The translations under genes and the position numbers were made by a program. From NCBI GenBank assembly GCA_049644265.1, contig JBARRO010000037.1, positions 1 through 45,558 on the forward strand: 45,558 nt of DNA. Direction: 5' to 3'. The notes under the pieces are model-generated. The model was not told the origin of the DNA and did not search any database. It worked only from the letters and a program-made list of their open reading frames with translations. Shown here in pieces: positions 1-8,262 of this stretch. Within the stretch, counting starts at the first letter, position 1. Each line of letters begins with the position of its first letter. Source of the DNA: JBARRO01 sp049644265 (lineage in GTDB: Bacteria > Bacteroidota > Ignavibacteria > UBA10030).

Positions 1-324
1 AAGGGATTTCTTCAAGAAATGAAGTATGCTTTGAACCGGGGGCTCACTGATTACGCAACGGAGCTTGTAAACTATTCTGCCTATCTCAGGCCGACGACCG
101 TTGAAGAGACTACAGGAATTGCGAAACTCGTTCAGAATTACAGAGCTTCCTCGGGGGAAATTGACCTGGAAAAGGACCTTGCTACAGCGAATAAAAAACT
201 AGGGCTTCTCACGGAGCGAAGAAGGGTTATTGAGACAAACGGCAAGGACTCTTCAGAAGCATCTAACTACGCGGAATATACGAGGCTCATTACTCCCGGC
301 GCAAACGGAATTGTAGTACAATAG
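1..324 (+). CDS. hypothetical protein, probably 5'-partial
   Basis: The reading frame is open from the first base of the window to the TAA at 322-324. The first in-frame ATG (19) has no ribosome binding site, so the gene probably begins outside the window. The visible part (about 107 residues) is hydrophilic and mostly helical, with a charged central stretch rich in Lys, Glu and Leu (LEKDLATANKKLGLLTERRR) that could form a short coiled coil. There is no signal peptide or membrane segment. I do not recognise the family. It sits 12 bp before the next small gene in the same direction, and the base composition is AT-richer than the rest of the window. Both facts fit the edge of a phage-like or other mobile segment, but this is inference only. 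Confidence 0.55.
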   Translation, partial: KGFLQEMKYALNRGLTDYATELVNYSAYLRPTTVEETTGIAKLVQNYRASSGEIDLEKDLATANKKLGLLTERRRVIETNGKDSSEASNYAEYTRLITPGANGIVVQ

Positions 325-336
325 GGGTAAGGAAAA

Positions 337-555
337 ATGATCAAGAGAAAACGAATTGGGAAACTGCAAACGGCAAAGGATGCAAGGCGTTACATTGCCC
401 GCTGTATTAGAACCGCAGAGCGTGAGAACACTTCAGATAGCGTAAACACGCATTACAAGCTCGTTATGATGGCTTCAATGCTCGTTAAGGCTATCGAAAT
501 GGCAGATCTGGAAGAGAGAATTGCAAAGCTCGAAACAACCCAATCTGACAATTAA
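337..555 (+). CDS. small hypothetical protein (72 aa)
   Basis: This is a 72-residue, basic N-terminal, helical protein with a clear ribosome binding site (AAGGA five bases before the ATG). The N-terminus is rich in Lys and Arg (MIKRKRIGKLQTAKDARRY), and the C-terminal part is an amphipathic helix ending in EERIAKLE. It has no cysteine pairs, signal peptide or membrane segment. It follows the upstream gene after 12 bp and precedes another small gene in the same direction, so the three may be cotranscribed. Small helical proteins like this are common in phage DNA-packaging and regulatory regions, but I cannot assign a family. Confidence 0.55.
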   Translation: MIKRKRIGKLQTAKDARRYIARCIRTAERENTSDSVNTHYKLVMMASMLVKAIEMADLEERIAKLETTQSDN

Positions 556-632
556 CAACTGAAAACGACAGTAAACGACTTCTTCTCACCTGTCTTGAAA
601 CGTGCTCGAGGGGGAGGGGATGTATACTCTAA

Positions 633-926
633 ATGAACCTCAAACTCAGAATAAAAGAACTGGAAAAACGGTCTTTGTTCAAGACGGTTCCCCTTAACGC
701 CGTAGATATTTGCAAATGGTACGCAATGTATGTCTCCCGAAACTTCGGAACGGGTTTCCCCACAAGAGGTAATGACCCACCTCAAACGGAGGAGACAATT
801 GAGGGGTTCACAGTGAATGAATGGAAATGGTTTGAAGAGAACGAACAGAAAGCGATTGAGACAATGAGAATTCTAAACAACGGCAAGGAGTACATAGTCT
901 CAACCCTGGAAACGGATCAAGAATAG
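633..926 (+). CDS. small hypothetical protein (97 aa)
   Basis: This is a 97-residue acidic protein with no recognised domain. The N-terminus is charged and helical (NLKLRIKELEKRSLFK) and the middle is aromatic-rich (WYAMYV, NEWKWFEENE). A purine-rich stretch, GAGGGGGAGGGGA, lies about 12 bases before the ATG at 633, rather far for a ribosome binding site, so the start is uncertain. It is third in a row of small same-strand genes of low GC that end 220 bp before tRNA-Arg. The 927-1146 gap holds no gene I can support. Confidence 0.5.
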   Translation: MNLKLRIKELEKRSLFKTVPLNAVDICKWYAMYVSRNFGTGFPTRGNDPPQTEETIEGFTVNEWKWFEENEQKAIETMRILNNGKEYIVSTLETDQE

Positions 927-1146
927 ATTGCTTTCCGTCCATTCCCTTTGTACCTTCATACTGTCATAAATCCATTTCAAAACTTCCGCCAGTCCAATGA
1001 GTTTTGGGAAGCCCTCACGTTGACTGTAAAGGCATCGGAAGTGCCCGAAATGAGACGTGGGGGCGTTCCATTTGCATCCTTTGTTGTGCTAAAAGAATTG
1101 CTAAGGGATTAGGACCAGATTTACAGTTAACCATTAATTCTAAACT

Positions 1147-1220
1147 GCGCCCGTAGCTCAGCTGGATAGAGCGACAGCCTCCGGAGCTGTAGGACAGGCG
1201 TTCGAATCGCCTCGGGCGTA
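1147..1220 (+). tRNA. tRNA-Arg (anticodon CCG)
   Basis: A full cloverleaf can be drawn. The acceptor GCGCCCG pairs with CGGGCGT (a G-U pair at 1:72) and the discriminator is A. The D arm is GCTC...GAGC. The anticodon stem ACAGC/GCTGT encloses the loop CTCCGGA with anticodon CCG. The T arm is AGGCG-TTCGAAT-CGCCT. No CCA end is encoded. It lies between the AT-rich small genes on the left and a TPR protein gene 32 bp downstream. I found no second copy of its 3' end in the window that would mark an attachment site. Confidence 0.96.
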
Positions 1221-1252
1221 CTTCTCTCACAAATAGAAAACGAAAGGACAGC

Positions 1253-1951
1253 ATGCTTCATCCTCAAAAAAAGATCCCAAAACGCGAAATGAAAGAAGAC
1301 AGGCTTGTCACGAAGTACTTTGAGACGCGCACCTGGATTGAAGAACACCGTCGCCTGGCGGGTTACATCATTGCAGCCCCCATCGTTCTTGCCGCCCTCT
1401 GGTTCTGGTGGAGTCAGAAGACAGCGGAATGGAATGAATCGGCGACGACGCAATTGGCGAAAGTGCAGCTCTATTATGATCAGGGCAATTATGACCAGGC
1501 GATCAACGGAGTCGTGCAGGAAGGGACGCAGGGCCTCAAAGCCATTGTGGATGAGTACGGCAACACCCGGACGGGAGAGCTTGCGAGGTTCTATCTTGCC
1601 AACTCCTATTTCGCGCTCGGAAACTACGACAAGGCGCTCGAGTGCTACAAAGAAGTCAGTGTCAGCGACAAGCTGATTTCCGCTTCCGCGCTTGCCGGTA
1701 TTGCGGCTTGCTACGAAGCAAAGGGGAACCATGACGAGGCGGGCGGATATTTCGAAAAAGCGGCTTCCAAGGACATGTCGGGCATTCAGGCGCCAGACAA
1801 CCTCCGAAACGCAGCGACCAACTTTGCTGCGGCGGGGAAAAATGAGAAAGCGGTGGAACTACTGAAGACGCTCAAGAAGGAATTTCCCAACGCGCCGGCA
1901 GCCAGGGACATCGACCGGTACATCGCCGAATACACTTCTGGACTTTCCTGA
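1253..1951 (+). CDS. membrane-anchored TPR protein (YfgM-like)
   Basis: This is a 232-residue protein with a short basic cytoplasmic N-terminus, one membrane segment (about residues 35-53, rich in Ala, Ile and Trp) and then tetratricopeptide repeats (roughly residues 106-136, 140-170 and 177-209, with motifs such as YFALGNYDKALECY). This single-span plus TPR layout resembles YfgM, which associates with the Sec translocon and periplasmic chaperones, and also TPR proteins of outer-membrane assembly. The exact partner is unknown. The ATG at 1253 has AAAGGA a few bases upstream. It starts 32 bp after tRNA-Arg and is followed by an inverted repeat that may end transcription. The domain reading is firm; the YfgM analogy is inference. 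Confidence 0.8.
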   Translation: MLHPQKKIPKREMKEDRLVTKYFETRTWIEEHRRLAGYIIAAPIVLAALWFWWSQKTAEWNESATTQLAKVQLYYDQGNYDQAINGVVQEGTQGLKAIVDEYGNTRTGELARFYLANSYFALGNYDKALECYKEVSVSDKLISASALAGIAACYEAKGNHDEAGGYFEKAASKDMSGIQAPDNLRNAATNFAAAGKNEKAVELLKTLKKEFPNAPAARDIDRYIAEYTSGLS

Positions 1952-1964
1952 TTCCAGGTTCGCA

Positions 1965-2006
1965 CCGCCAATGAGCTCCCATCCTGTGCTCCTCTGCCAT
2001 TGGCGG
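1965..2006 (+). terminator. inverted repeat after the TPR gene
   Basis: CCGCCAATG at 1965-1973 pairs perfectly with CATTGGCGG at 1998-2006 (9 bp, 24-nt loop), 14 bp after the stop codon of the TPR gene. There is no clean run of T after it (CCTTCTTGTT), so it is at best a weak or Rho-assisted terminator. Confidence 0.35.
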
Positions 2007-2051
2007 CCTTCTTGTTCCCCGTTCCCTTCGGGCACCTAGAAGCGCGCTTTC

Positions 2052-3395
2052 ATGTCGCTGCTCCCCGAGAAGCAATACTCCAGCCGCATCCTCCGGATTG
2101 CATTTCCCGCGATCGCGGGCCTCTCGTCACAGATGCTCGTGTCCATTATTGACACCGCCATGGTCGGGCGGCTCGACCGCTCTGAAATTGCTCTTGCCGC
2201 GATGGGATTGGGCGTGCTTGCAACATGGACACTCACGAGTTTCTTTTCCAGTCTGTCAACCGGAACCCACGTGCTGATCGCGCGCCGGTTTGGCCAGGGA
2301 AGATTCGGTGCGGTGGGAATCGTCCTCAACAACTCTCTCGTCCTCGGATTTGTGGTCGGGATTCTCTTCGGCGTGCTGGGATACCATTTCGCTTACGACT
2401 TCATCAATCTTTTTTCGAGTGATGAACGCGTTGCACGCGCGGCGGGCGAATACATCAGGTACCGATCGATCGGACTCCCGTTCTTCCTGATGGCGGTTTC
2501 CTACCGCGGATTCTTTTTCGGCATCGGACACACCAAGGTGTTCATGTTCTCTGCCATCGTTTCCTACATCTTCAACATTATCTTCAATTATCTTCTCATT
2601 TTTGGGTTCATGGGTTTTCCGAGGATGGGGCTCGCCGGAGCAGGGCTTGCGGCTTCGATCGGGATGTTTCTCGGTTTTGTGTTCTTTGTTTTTGTAACTT
2701 TTCTTCCACAATATCGAAGTAAGTATAAGTACTACAGCCGGATCATTCTGGGCCTGGACTACATCAAACCTATCATCAAAATTGCATTGCCCGTTTCCTT
2801 CCAGAACATTCTCATTCTCTTCGGATTTCTCGTGTTTGTTGCGATCGCCGGAATTTTTGGCACCCTTGAGCAGGCTGCTACGCAGGTGGTGATCACGGCG
2901 TTGTTTCTTTCCTTTATGCCCTGTTTTGGGTTTGGCATCGCTACACAGACGCTCGTCGGCAATGCACTCGGAGATAATGCCCCTGCCGTTGCACGCACCT
3001 ATGGTTTTGAGACCGCAAAAATTACCACGATCTTCACCATGTCGATCGGAATTCTCTTCTCGCTGTTTCCCGACCTTGTCCTGAAAGTCATCACGACCAA
3101 CGACACCGTCATCGGCGTCGCGAGGCCTTTATTGATTCTCGCCGGGATTGCGCAGATTGCCTATGGTTCGGGGATCATTTTTGCCAACGCGCTTCAGGCG
3201 GCCGGCGCCACCCTCTATGTGATGTTCCTTGAGGTGATCACGCACTGGATCATTTTCCTCCCTCTTGCATACGTGCTGGGTCTGCGATTCGGAATTTTCG
3301 GCGCCTGGCTGGCACTCCCGGTGTACATCGCCTCCTACTCGCTGATGACGTTTCTGAAATTCCGGTCCGACACCTGGATGGACATCAAGGTATGA
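2052..3395 (+). CDS. MATE family multidrug/Na+ antiporter
   Basis: This is a 447-residue polytopic inner-membrane protein of normal MATE length with about twelve hydrophobic segments. The N-terminal pattern is typical of the family: LRIAFPAIAGLSSQMLVSII, then DTAMVGRLDRSEIALAAMGLG, with the usual acidic residue and glycine-rich turn. The second half repeats the fold (IKIALPVSFQNILILFGFLV). Family members export drugs or metabolites in exchange for Na+ or H+; the substrate here cannot be told. The stop codon overlaps the ATG of the phosphatase gene by 4 bp, so it is translationally coupled to the partner-switching genes, which is an unusual neighbour for a transporter. Confidence 0.88.
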   Translation: MSLLPEKQYSSRILRIAFPAIAGLSSQMLVSIIDTAMVGRLDRSEIALAAMGLGVLATWTLTSFFSSLSTGTHVLIARRFGQGRFGAVGIVLNNSLVLGFVVGILFGVLGYHFAYDFINLFSSDERVARAAGEYIRYRSIGLPFFLMAVSYRGFFFGIGHTKVFMFSAIVSYIFNIIFNYLLIFGFMGFPRMGLAGAGLAASIGMFLGFVFFVFVTFLPQYRSKYKYYSRIILGLDYIKPIIKIALPVSFQNILILFGFLVFVAIAGIFGTLEQAATQVVITALFLSFMPCFGFGIATQTLVGNALGDNAPAVARTYGFETAKITTIFTMSIGILFSLFPDLVLKVITTNDTVIGVARPLLILAGIAQIAYGSGIIFANALQAAGATLYVMFLEVITHWIIFLPLAYVLGLRFGIFGAWLALPVYIASYSLMTFLKFRSDTWMDIKV

Positions 3396-5548
3396 CGATG
3401 CAGGGACTCAGGCGCATACTCATCATTGCCTTTCCGGCTGTTTTCCTGCCGGCCGTGTTTTTCTACGACGTCATCAATTCGGCGGTCGACCTGGAGATTT
3501 CCGGGCTGACATCCGTCCGTGAAGGCGCGATCGTCCTCTGCTTCTTTCTTCTCTCGCTTGTCCTGGAAGGGCGTCGGGCCCGTTTTCGAAAAGGCACAAC
3601 CAGGGAAATCGGGCGTTTCCTCATCATCAGTTTCGCGGCGCTTTCCGCGGTCGGCTTGATTTCATTCCTCCAGGCCTTCGCGACGCGCAACGAGGACAGG
3701 ATTCCGGAAGCACCGTCCGCATTGATGATCTTCTATTCGCTCGTCATCGCCGTGGTGCTTGGCCTCTACGCGATCGACACCCTGCAGACGATCAGGGATC
3801 TCGTGATGTTCAAACGGAGGAAGGGGACGAGGCGCAACTACGTTCTCTATCTGGTCGCCCTCTTTGCGGCGTGTGCATCGGTGTTGCCGATCCTTCCGGC
3901 GGAGGCAAGTATCATCGCCTCGATCTTCTTCCCGATCGCGGTTCTCCTCGGGGTGGTCAATTCGTTCAAACAAAACTGGATCGTGTACCTGTCCCGGCGC
4001 GAGAAGATCTATTCCATCATCTATTCAGCGCTCTTGTTCGTTGCCCTGGTTGTCCTGAACGTCCTGCTGGCACAGAACACTCCCGGGAACAGGTCGCTTT
4101 CATCGTTCAGCCATCCGCTCCACATGTTCGTGCAGGTGAATTCCATTTTCGGCGCCATTTATTTCGGCATGGCATTCGTGAGCACGTTGTTCCATCTTCC
4201 GACGGCCGAGGTATTCGAACGAAAGCAATCAGAACTCAATTCCCTGCACAACCTGAGCCGCCTGGTCACGCAGGTGTTCGACTTCAACGACCTGGTCAAC
4301 ACGGTGACTCAAATGACGATGGAGGTTTGCGGAGCCCGGGGTTCGTGGTTGGAATTGGTTCAGATCGACGGACCCGGCTCGGAAATGAAAGTCGATGTGG
4401 TCTCGAAGAAGAATGTCTCCGATGATGAGATCCAATCGCTCGATACGCTGGACAGGCAATCGCTGCGTTCTCTCCTTGTTGAATCCCAGAAAGTCCTTCT
4501 GATCGACGATGTGTGGAACGACAAACGGACGCGCTACCTCAAAGAGTTGGACATGCTGAGAGGATCCCTGCTCAGCGTTCCGCTTGTTGCGCACGGCCAG
4601 CTGATCGGAATTCTGCATGCGACGAAAGAGCTCGAAAACGGATTCGACCAGGATGACATCGACGTCATGACGACGTTTGCGGACCATGTGACGATCGCAA
4701 TCGAAAACTCGAAGCTCATTGCGCGATCTCTCGAACGGGAGCGCCTTCAGCAGGAACTCATGGTTGCCAAGCGGATGCAGAAGCGGTTGCTCCCGCAGGG
4801 CGCTCCGGAAATTCCGTCGGTTGATTTCTCGGCCATTTCAGAATCTTCGACGGAAGTGGGAGGGGATTATTATGATTTTATTCTGCTGCCGAACGACCAG
4901 CTGGGGATTGTGGTGGGAGATGTGTCGGGCAAGGGTGTCTCCGCGGCTTTCTACATGGCGGAAGTGAAGGGCATCTTTCTTTCTTTGAGCAAGATCTGCA
5001 AATCGCCGCGGGAGCTGCTTGTCCGGGCGAACCATACGCTCATGGAGAATCTTGAGAAAAATGCGTTCGTGAGCCTGGTCTATGCGATCCTCGACGTGCG
5101 CAAGGCGCGCCTCACCCTGGCCCGTGCAGGACATTGTCCCGTGGTGTACGTTTCGGGGTCCAAGCACGAGCTCGTGCGACCGACAGGGCTCGGGCTCGGA
5201 CTGACGGATGGCGCCGTGTTTGAAGACTCGACGGAGGAGCGGACGATCATGCTCCGTCGCAACGACGTGTGCGTCTTCTATACAGACGGCATAACGGAGT
5301 CGCGCAACGCCGACGAGGAGGAATTCGGATATGACAGACTTGTTGCCACCGTTCTGGAGGCGCGAAATCTTCCCGCAATTGAGATAAAAAATCGTATTTT
5401 AGAGGCCGTGCGCACCTTTACCGGCAACCAATCGTATACTGATGACATGACCCTCGTCGTCATTAAATGGTTGGGTTCACCGCATGAACTTCCTCAGGAA
5501 TCGCCGATGAGTATTCCAATGTTACGATCAGAAGGAGAGCAACCATGA
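3392..5548 (+). CDS. membrane-bound GAF-SpoIIE serine phosphatase (RsbU type)
   Basis: This is a 718-residue protein. Residues 1-270 contain about seven to eight membrane segments, residues about 284-440 form a GAF sensor domain, and a coiled linker (ERERLQQELMVAKRMQKRLL) leads into a PP2C-type SpoIIE domain from about 470 to 695. Metal-binding motifs are present: GGDYYD at 490-495, GDVSGKG at 509-515, YTDG near 630 and DDMT near 683. Enzymes of this type dephosphorylate a phospho-serine STAS protein, and the STAS gene follows directly with a 4-bp ATGA overlap. The membrane and GAF parts suggest that a signal in the envelope or a small ligand controls phosphatase activity. Function and partner are inferred from family and context; the domain call is secure. 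Confidence 0.9.
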   Translation: MTMQGLRRILIIAFPAVFLPAVFFYDVINSAVDLEISGLTSVREGAIVLCFFLLSLVLEGRRARFRKGTTREIGRFLIISFAALSAVGLISFLQAFATRNEDRIPEAPSALMIFYSLVIAVVLGLYAIDTLQTIRDLVMFKRRKGTRRNYVLYLVALFAACASVLPILPAEASIIASIFFPIAVLLGVVNSFKQNWIVYLSRREKIYSIIYSALLFVALVVLNVLLAQNTPGNRSLSSFSHPLHMFVQVNSIFGAIYFGMAFVSTLFHLPTAEVFERKQSELNSLHNLSRLVTQVFDFNDLVNTVTQMTMEVCGARGSWLELVQIDGPGSEMKVDVVSKKNVSDDEIQSLDTLDRQSLRSLLVESQKVLLIDDVWNDKRTRYLKELDMLRGSLLSVPLVAHGQLIGILHATKELENGFDQDDIDVMTTFADHVTIAIENSKLIARSLERERLQQELMVAKRMQKRLLPQGAPEIPSVDFSAISESSTEVGGDYYDFILLPNDQLGIVVGDVSGKGVSAAFYMAEVKGIFLSLSKICKSPRELLVRANHTLMENLEKNAFVSLVYAILDVRKARLTLARAGHCPVVYVSGSKHELVRPTGLGLGLTDGAVFEDSTEERTIMLRRNDVCVFYTDGITESRNADEEEFGYDRLVATVLEARNLPAIEIKNRILEAVRTFTGNQSYTDDMTLVVIKWLGSPHELPQESPMSIPMLRSEGEQP

Positions 5549-5904
5549 GTGAATTCAAAGTCCACCACCGGGACGGCGAAGGAGTGAGCGTCATCGAGCT
5601 CAAAGGGTACCTCGATGCCCACACTGCAACCGACCTCGAGAATGCGTTCCAGAGGCTCTTGAACGACAAGAAGTTCAACATCGTCGTGAACTGCAAGGAC
5701 CTGTCCTACATCAGCAGCGCGGGTCTCGGCGTGTTTATGGCGTACATCGAGGATGTGCGCAAGAATAAAGGCGACATCAAACTTACGAACATGTCGCCGA
5801 AAGTTTACAACGTGTTCGATCTGCTGGGGTTCCCGATTCTGTACGAAATCTACAAGGAAGAGAAGGAAGCGGTGACGCGTTTTCGGGAAGGCAAGAAAGC
5901 GTAG
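5545..5904 (+). CDS. anti-sigma factor antagonist (STAS domain)
   Basis: This 119-residue single STAS domain resembles SpoIIAA/RsbV. The phosphorylation-site loop reads DLSYISSAGLGVF, with Ser58 in the position of the regulated serine and Ser57 beside it. In the known system, the unphosphorylated form binds the RsbW-type kinase and frees its target. The start ATG overlaps the stop of the upstream phosphatase (ATGA), and a kinase gene follows 44 bp later, so substrate, phosphatase and kinase are side by side. The C-terminus carries a charged tail (KEEKEAVTRFREGKKA). Confidence 0.92.
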   Translation: MSEFKVHHRDGEGVSVIELKGYLDAHTATDLENAFQRLLNDKKFNIVVNCKDLSYISSAGLGVFMAYIEDVRKNKGDIKLTNMSPKVYNVFDLLGFPILYEIYKEEKEAVTRFREGKKA

Positions 5905-5948
5905 ATGATCGCAGCAATCGCTCCGCAATTCGATTGCGCCTTGGAACT

Positions 5949-6401
5949 ATGAATTCAGCAGGCAAGAAAATATCGAAGACCATTCTGAGCCGGACGGACC
6001 ACCTCCTGGAGGTGCGCGAGTTTGTGTCCGAGGCCGCACGGCAGTGTGGCTTCGGCGACGAAGAGGTCGCCAATATTGTGCTTTCCGTCGATGAGGCGTG
6101 CACGAACATTATCAAGCATGCCTACCAGTTCGCGCCGGATCAGAAAATCCAGATCGACGTCCTTCGTGGAAAGGACTCGTTCGAAGTGCGCATTACCGAC
6201 AGCGGGAAACCGTTTGACCCGGAAATCATCCGGCCCCCTGATTTGAAACAACATCTTGGCCACTACCGGCGCGGCGGTCTTGGGGTCTATCTCATGCGCC
6301 GTCTCATGGACAAAGTCGAGTACTCCTTCAAGCCGGGAAAAAAGAATGAGGTTCGTCTCGTCAAGTTTCTCTCGGGCACTCCCTCCGAAGTGAGGAGATA
6401 A
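5949..6401 (+). CDS. RsbW-like anti-sigma factor / serine kinase (HATPase_c_2)
   Basis: This is a GHKL-type ATPase domain of about 150 residues. The N box is DEACTNIIKHAY (Asp48-Tyr59), the G1 box is TDSGKPFDP (near residues 83-91), and a glycine-rich lid, GGLGVYLMRRLMDKVEY, follows. Members of this family phosphorylate a STAS antagonist and sequester a sigma factor or another target. I chose ATG 5949; a TTG at 5934 would add five residues, and neither start has a clear ribosome binding site. No sigma factor gene is in the window, so the output it controls is unknown. Confidence 0.9.
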   Translation: MNSAGKKISKTILSRTDHLLEVREFVSEAARQCGFGDEEVANIVLSVDEACTNIIKHAYQFAPDQKIQIDVLRGKDSFEVRITDSGKPFDPEIIRPPDLKQHLGHYRRGGLGVYLMRRLMDKVEYSFKPGKKNEVRLVKFLSGTPSEVRR

Positions 6402-6448
6402 CCCTGCGCAGTCCCACCAGCGGTGACCGCCACCATCGGTCCCACGTC

Positions 6449-8158
6449 ATGCAACGCGAATCGTCCGATATCCTTCCGCTGTTTGAATTCAGCAACATCG
6501 TCAACTCTTCACTCGACCTTCATTTCATCCTCAGCACCGTCCTGAGAACTCTAATGGGCAAAATGCTCGTCGCGAGCGGCATGGTACTGCTTCGCAACGA
6601 AGAGCAAACCTTTGAAGTTATTTCCGCGAAGGGACTCGAGGTATCGGCGTTGGGAAAACGATTTACCATCGAGAAGCCAATCCGGGCAATCACCACCATC
6701 GACAAGATCAAAGCCACGGAACCGGCGTGGCTGTCGTTTGTACGTCAGTTTGCCCAGAGCCTCCTGATTCCGATTGTGTCGCGCCAGAAAGTCGTCGGGT
6801 TTATAACGCTGAGCGAACGGCTGAAGGGAAAATATTCCGGAACAGATAAACAGCTCATCCAGTCCCTGGTCAACCTTTCCGGGTCTGCCATCGAGAAGGC
6901 GTTGATCATTGAACAGGTGAACGAGGCTAACAGGAGCCTCGACCGGAAGTATCAGGAATTGAACACCTTGTTTGATCTCAGCAAGGAGTTCAATGTTGGC
7001 CTCGATGTCGACAAAGTGGTCCGGCTCATCACCTTTGCCTTGCTGGGGCAGGTGGGAGTGAAGAGTTATGCGATTTGTCTCCGAAAGAATGCGGGTCTTG
7101 AGATTGTTTCATCCCGGCTCCAGGAAAACCCGGGCTCGCTGGATGCCCTCCAGGAATTGTGCGAGCTCAAGAAACCGGAGCGGACGCCAAACCTGCTCCG
7201 GCAGAAACATTTCCGACTCGCCGGCGCTGAACTGCACAAGCTCGGCATCGATGCCGTTATCCCGATGCATATCCAGAACCAGACGAAGGGCGGCATTCTC
7301 CTCGGGCCCCGACTGCGTGGAGGAGAATACTCCAACCCGGACCTCGAGTTTCTCTACTCGCTGGGAAATCTTGCGATTATTTCGATTGAAAACGCCCGTC
7401 TCTTTCAGGAGGCACTCGAGAAACAACGCATGGAGGATGAGCTGCAAATTGCCCGGGAGATCCAACAGGGTCTTCTTCCGGAATCCCTGCCTCCGATTCC
7501 GGGTTTTGAAGTTGCAGCCCTCAATATTTCATCGAAGCAGGTCGGCGGAGACTACTACGACATTATCCTGCGGGACAACAAGGAGTTCGTGCTTGGCATC
7601 GGCGATGTCTCCGGCAAGGGGACTCCGGCGGCTCTGCTGATGGCAAATGTGCAGGCGGCTCTCCGTGCTCTTGCCCCGCTGAAAACGTCGCTGGCATCCA
7701 CCACCGCACGTATCAACGACCTCACCTGTGCCAACACGAGGGGAGGCAGCAAGTTCATCACGTTTTTCTGGGGAGTGCTCGATGCTGCCTCGAGAGAATT
7801 CCGTTACGTCAACGCAGGTCACAATCCTCCCGTTCTTCTTCGCGCGTCCGGTCTCATTGAAAAGCTGGAGAAGGGCGGGATTATCCTCGGCATCGTCAAA
7901 ACCTCAACTCCGTATGAGGAGGGACTCGTGACCTTGTCGCACGGCGACATGCTTGTCTTGTACACGGACGGCGTGAGCGAGGCGATGAACGCTGCGGGGG
8001 AGGATTTCACGGAAGAGAAGCTCGAAGAAGTCCTGAATGCCGGAAGAACTCTCTCCGCGCAGGAGCTCATTCGACACGTTCAGCGCGCCCTTGAAGCCCA
8101 CACACAGGGCACTCCGCAATCCGACGACATAACCCTTCTTGTTCTTAAGACTCTCTGA
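6449..8158 (+). CDS. cytosolic GAF-GAF-SpoIIE serine phosphatase
   Basis: This 569-residue protein lacks membrane segments. It has two GAF-like sensor regions (about residues 20-150 and 175-325), a helical linker (EKQRMEDELQIAREIQQGLL) and a C-terminal SpoIIE phosphatase with GGDYYD at 366-371, GDVSGKG at 385-391, YTDGVSEAM and a final DDITLLVL. All metal-site acidic residues I look for are present. It lies 47 bp after the kinase gene in the same direction. Together with the membrane phosphatase upstream, it gives the module one membrane and one soluble phosphatase input, probably acting on the same STAS protein (inference). Confidence 0.9.
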   Translation: MQRESSDILPLFEFSNIVNSSLDLHFILSTVLRTLMGKMLVASGMVLLRNEEQTFEVISAKGLEVSALGKRFTIEKPIRAITTIDKIKATEPAWLSFVRQFAQSLLIPIVSRQKVVGFITLSERLKGKYSGTDKQLIQSLVNLSGSAIEKALIIEQVNEANRSLDRKYQELNTLFDLSKEFNVGLDVDKVVRLITFALLGQVGVKSYAICLRKNAGLEIVSSRLQENPGSLDALQELCELKKPERTPNLLRQKHFRLAGAELHKLGIDAVIPMHIQNQTKGGILLGPRLRGGEYSNPDLEFLYSLGNLAIISIENARLFQEALEKQRMEDELQIAREIQQGLLPESLPPIPGFEVAALNISSKQVGGDYYDIILRDNKEFVLGIGDVSGKGTPAALLMANVQAALRALAPLKTSLASTTARINDLTCANTRGGSKFITFFWGVLDAASREFRYVNAGHNPPVLLRASGLIEKLEKGGIILGIVKTSTPYEEGLVTLSHGDMLVLYTDGVSEAMNAAGEDFTEEKLEEVLNAGRTLSAQELIRHVQRALEAHTQGTPQSDDITLLVLKTL

Positions 8159-8188
8159 GTTGTTCTGCACATTTCTGCCGCTTGTTCG

Positions 8189-8217
8189 TTGATAATCCCT
8201 CGCTATTTTCGTAACTT
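8189..8217 (+). promoter_or_regulatory. candidate promoter for leuS
   Basis: TTGATA (8189-8194), a 17-bp spacer and TAACTT (8212-8217) lie 45 bp before the leuS ATG, in the 104-bp gap after the phosphatase gene. The spacing matches four other candidate promoters in this window. Confidence 0.42.
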
Positions 8218-8262
8218 GACACAGTTGGACGATTTTTCCTCGATGACTGGTATCCTTCTAAG

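Noticed and set aside
1147..1220. tRNA-Arg as an attachment site for the left-hand gene cluster
   Set aside because: No direct repeat of the tRNA end is visible in the first kilobase, and the small genes lie on the 5' side, not the usual 3' side.
1127..1732. Minus-strand frame of 201 codons over tRNA-Arg and the TPR gene
   Set aside because: It covers a tRNA and runs antisense to a gene with clear TPR motifs; the product is Arg/Phe-rich with no domain.
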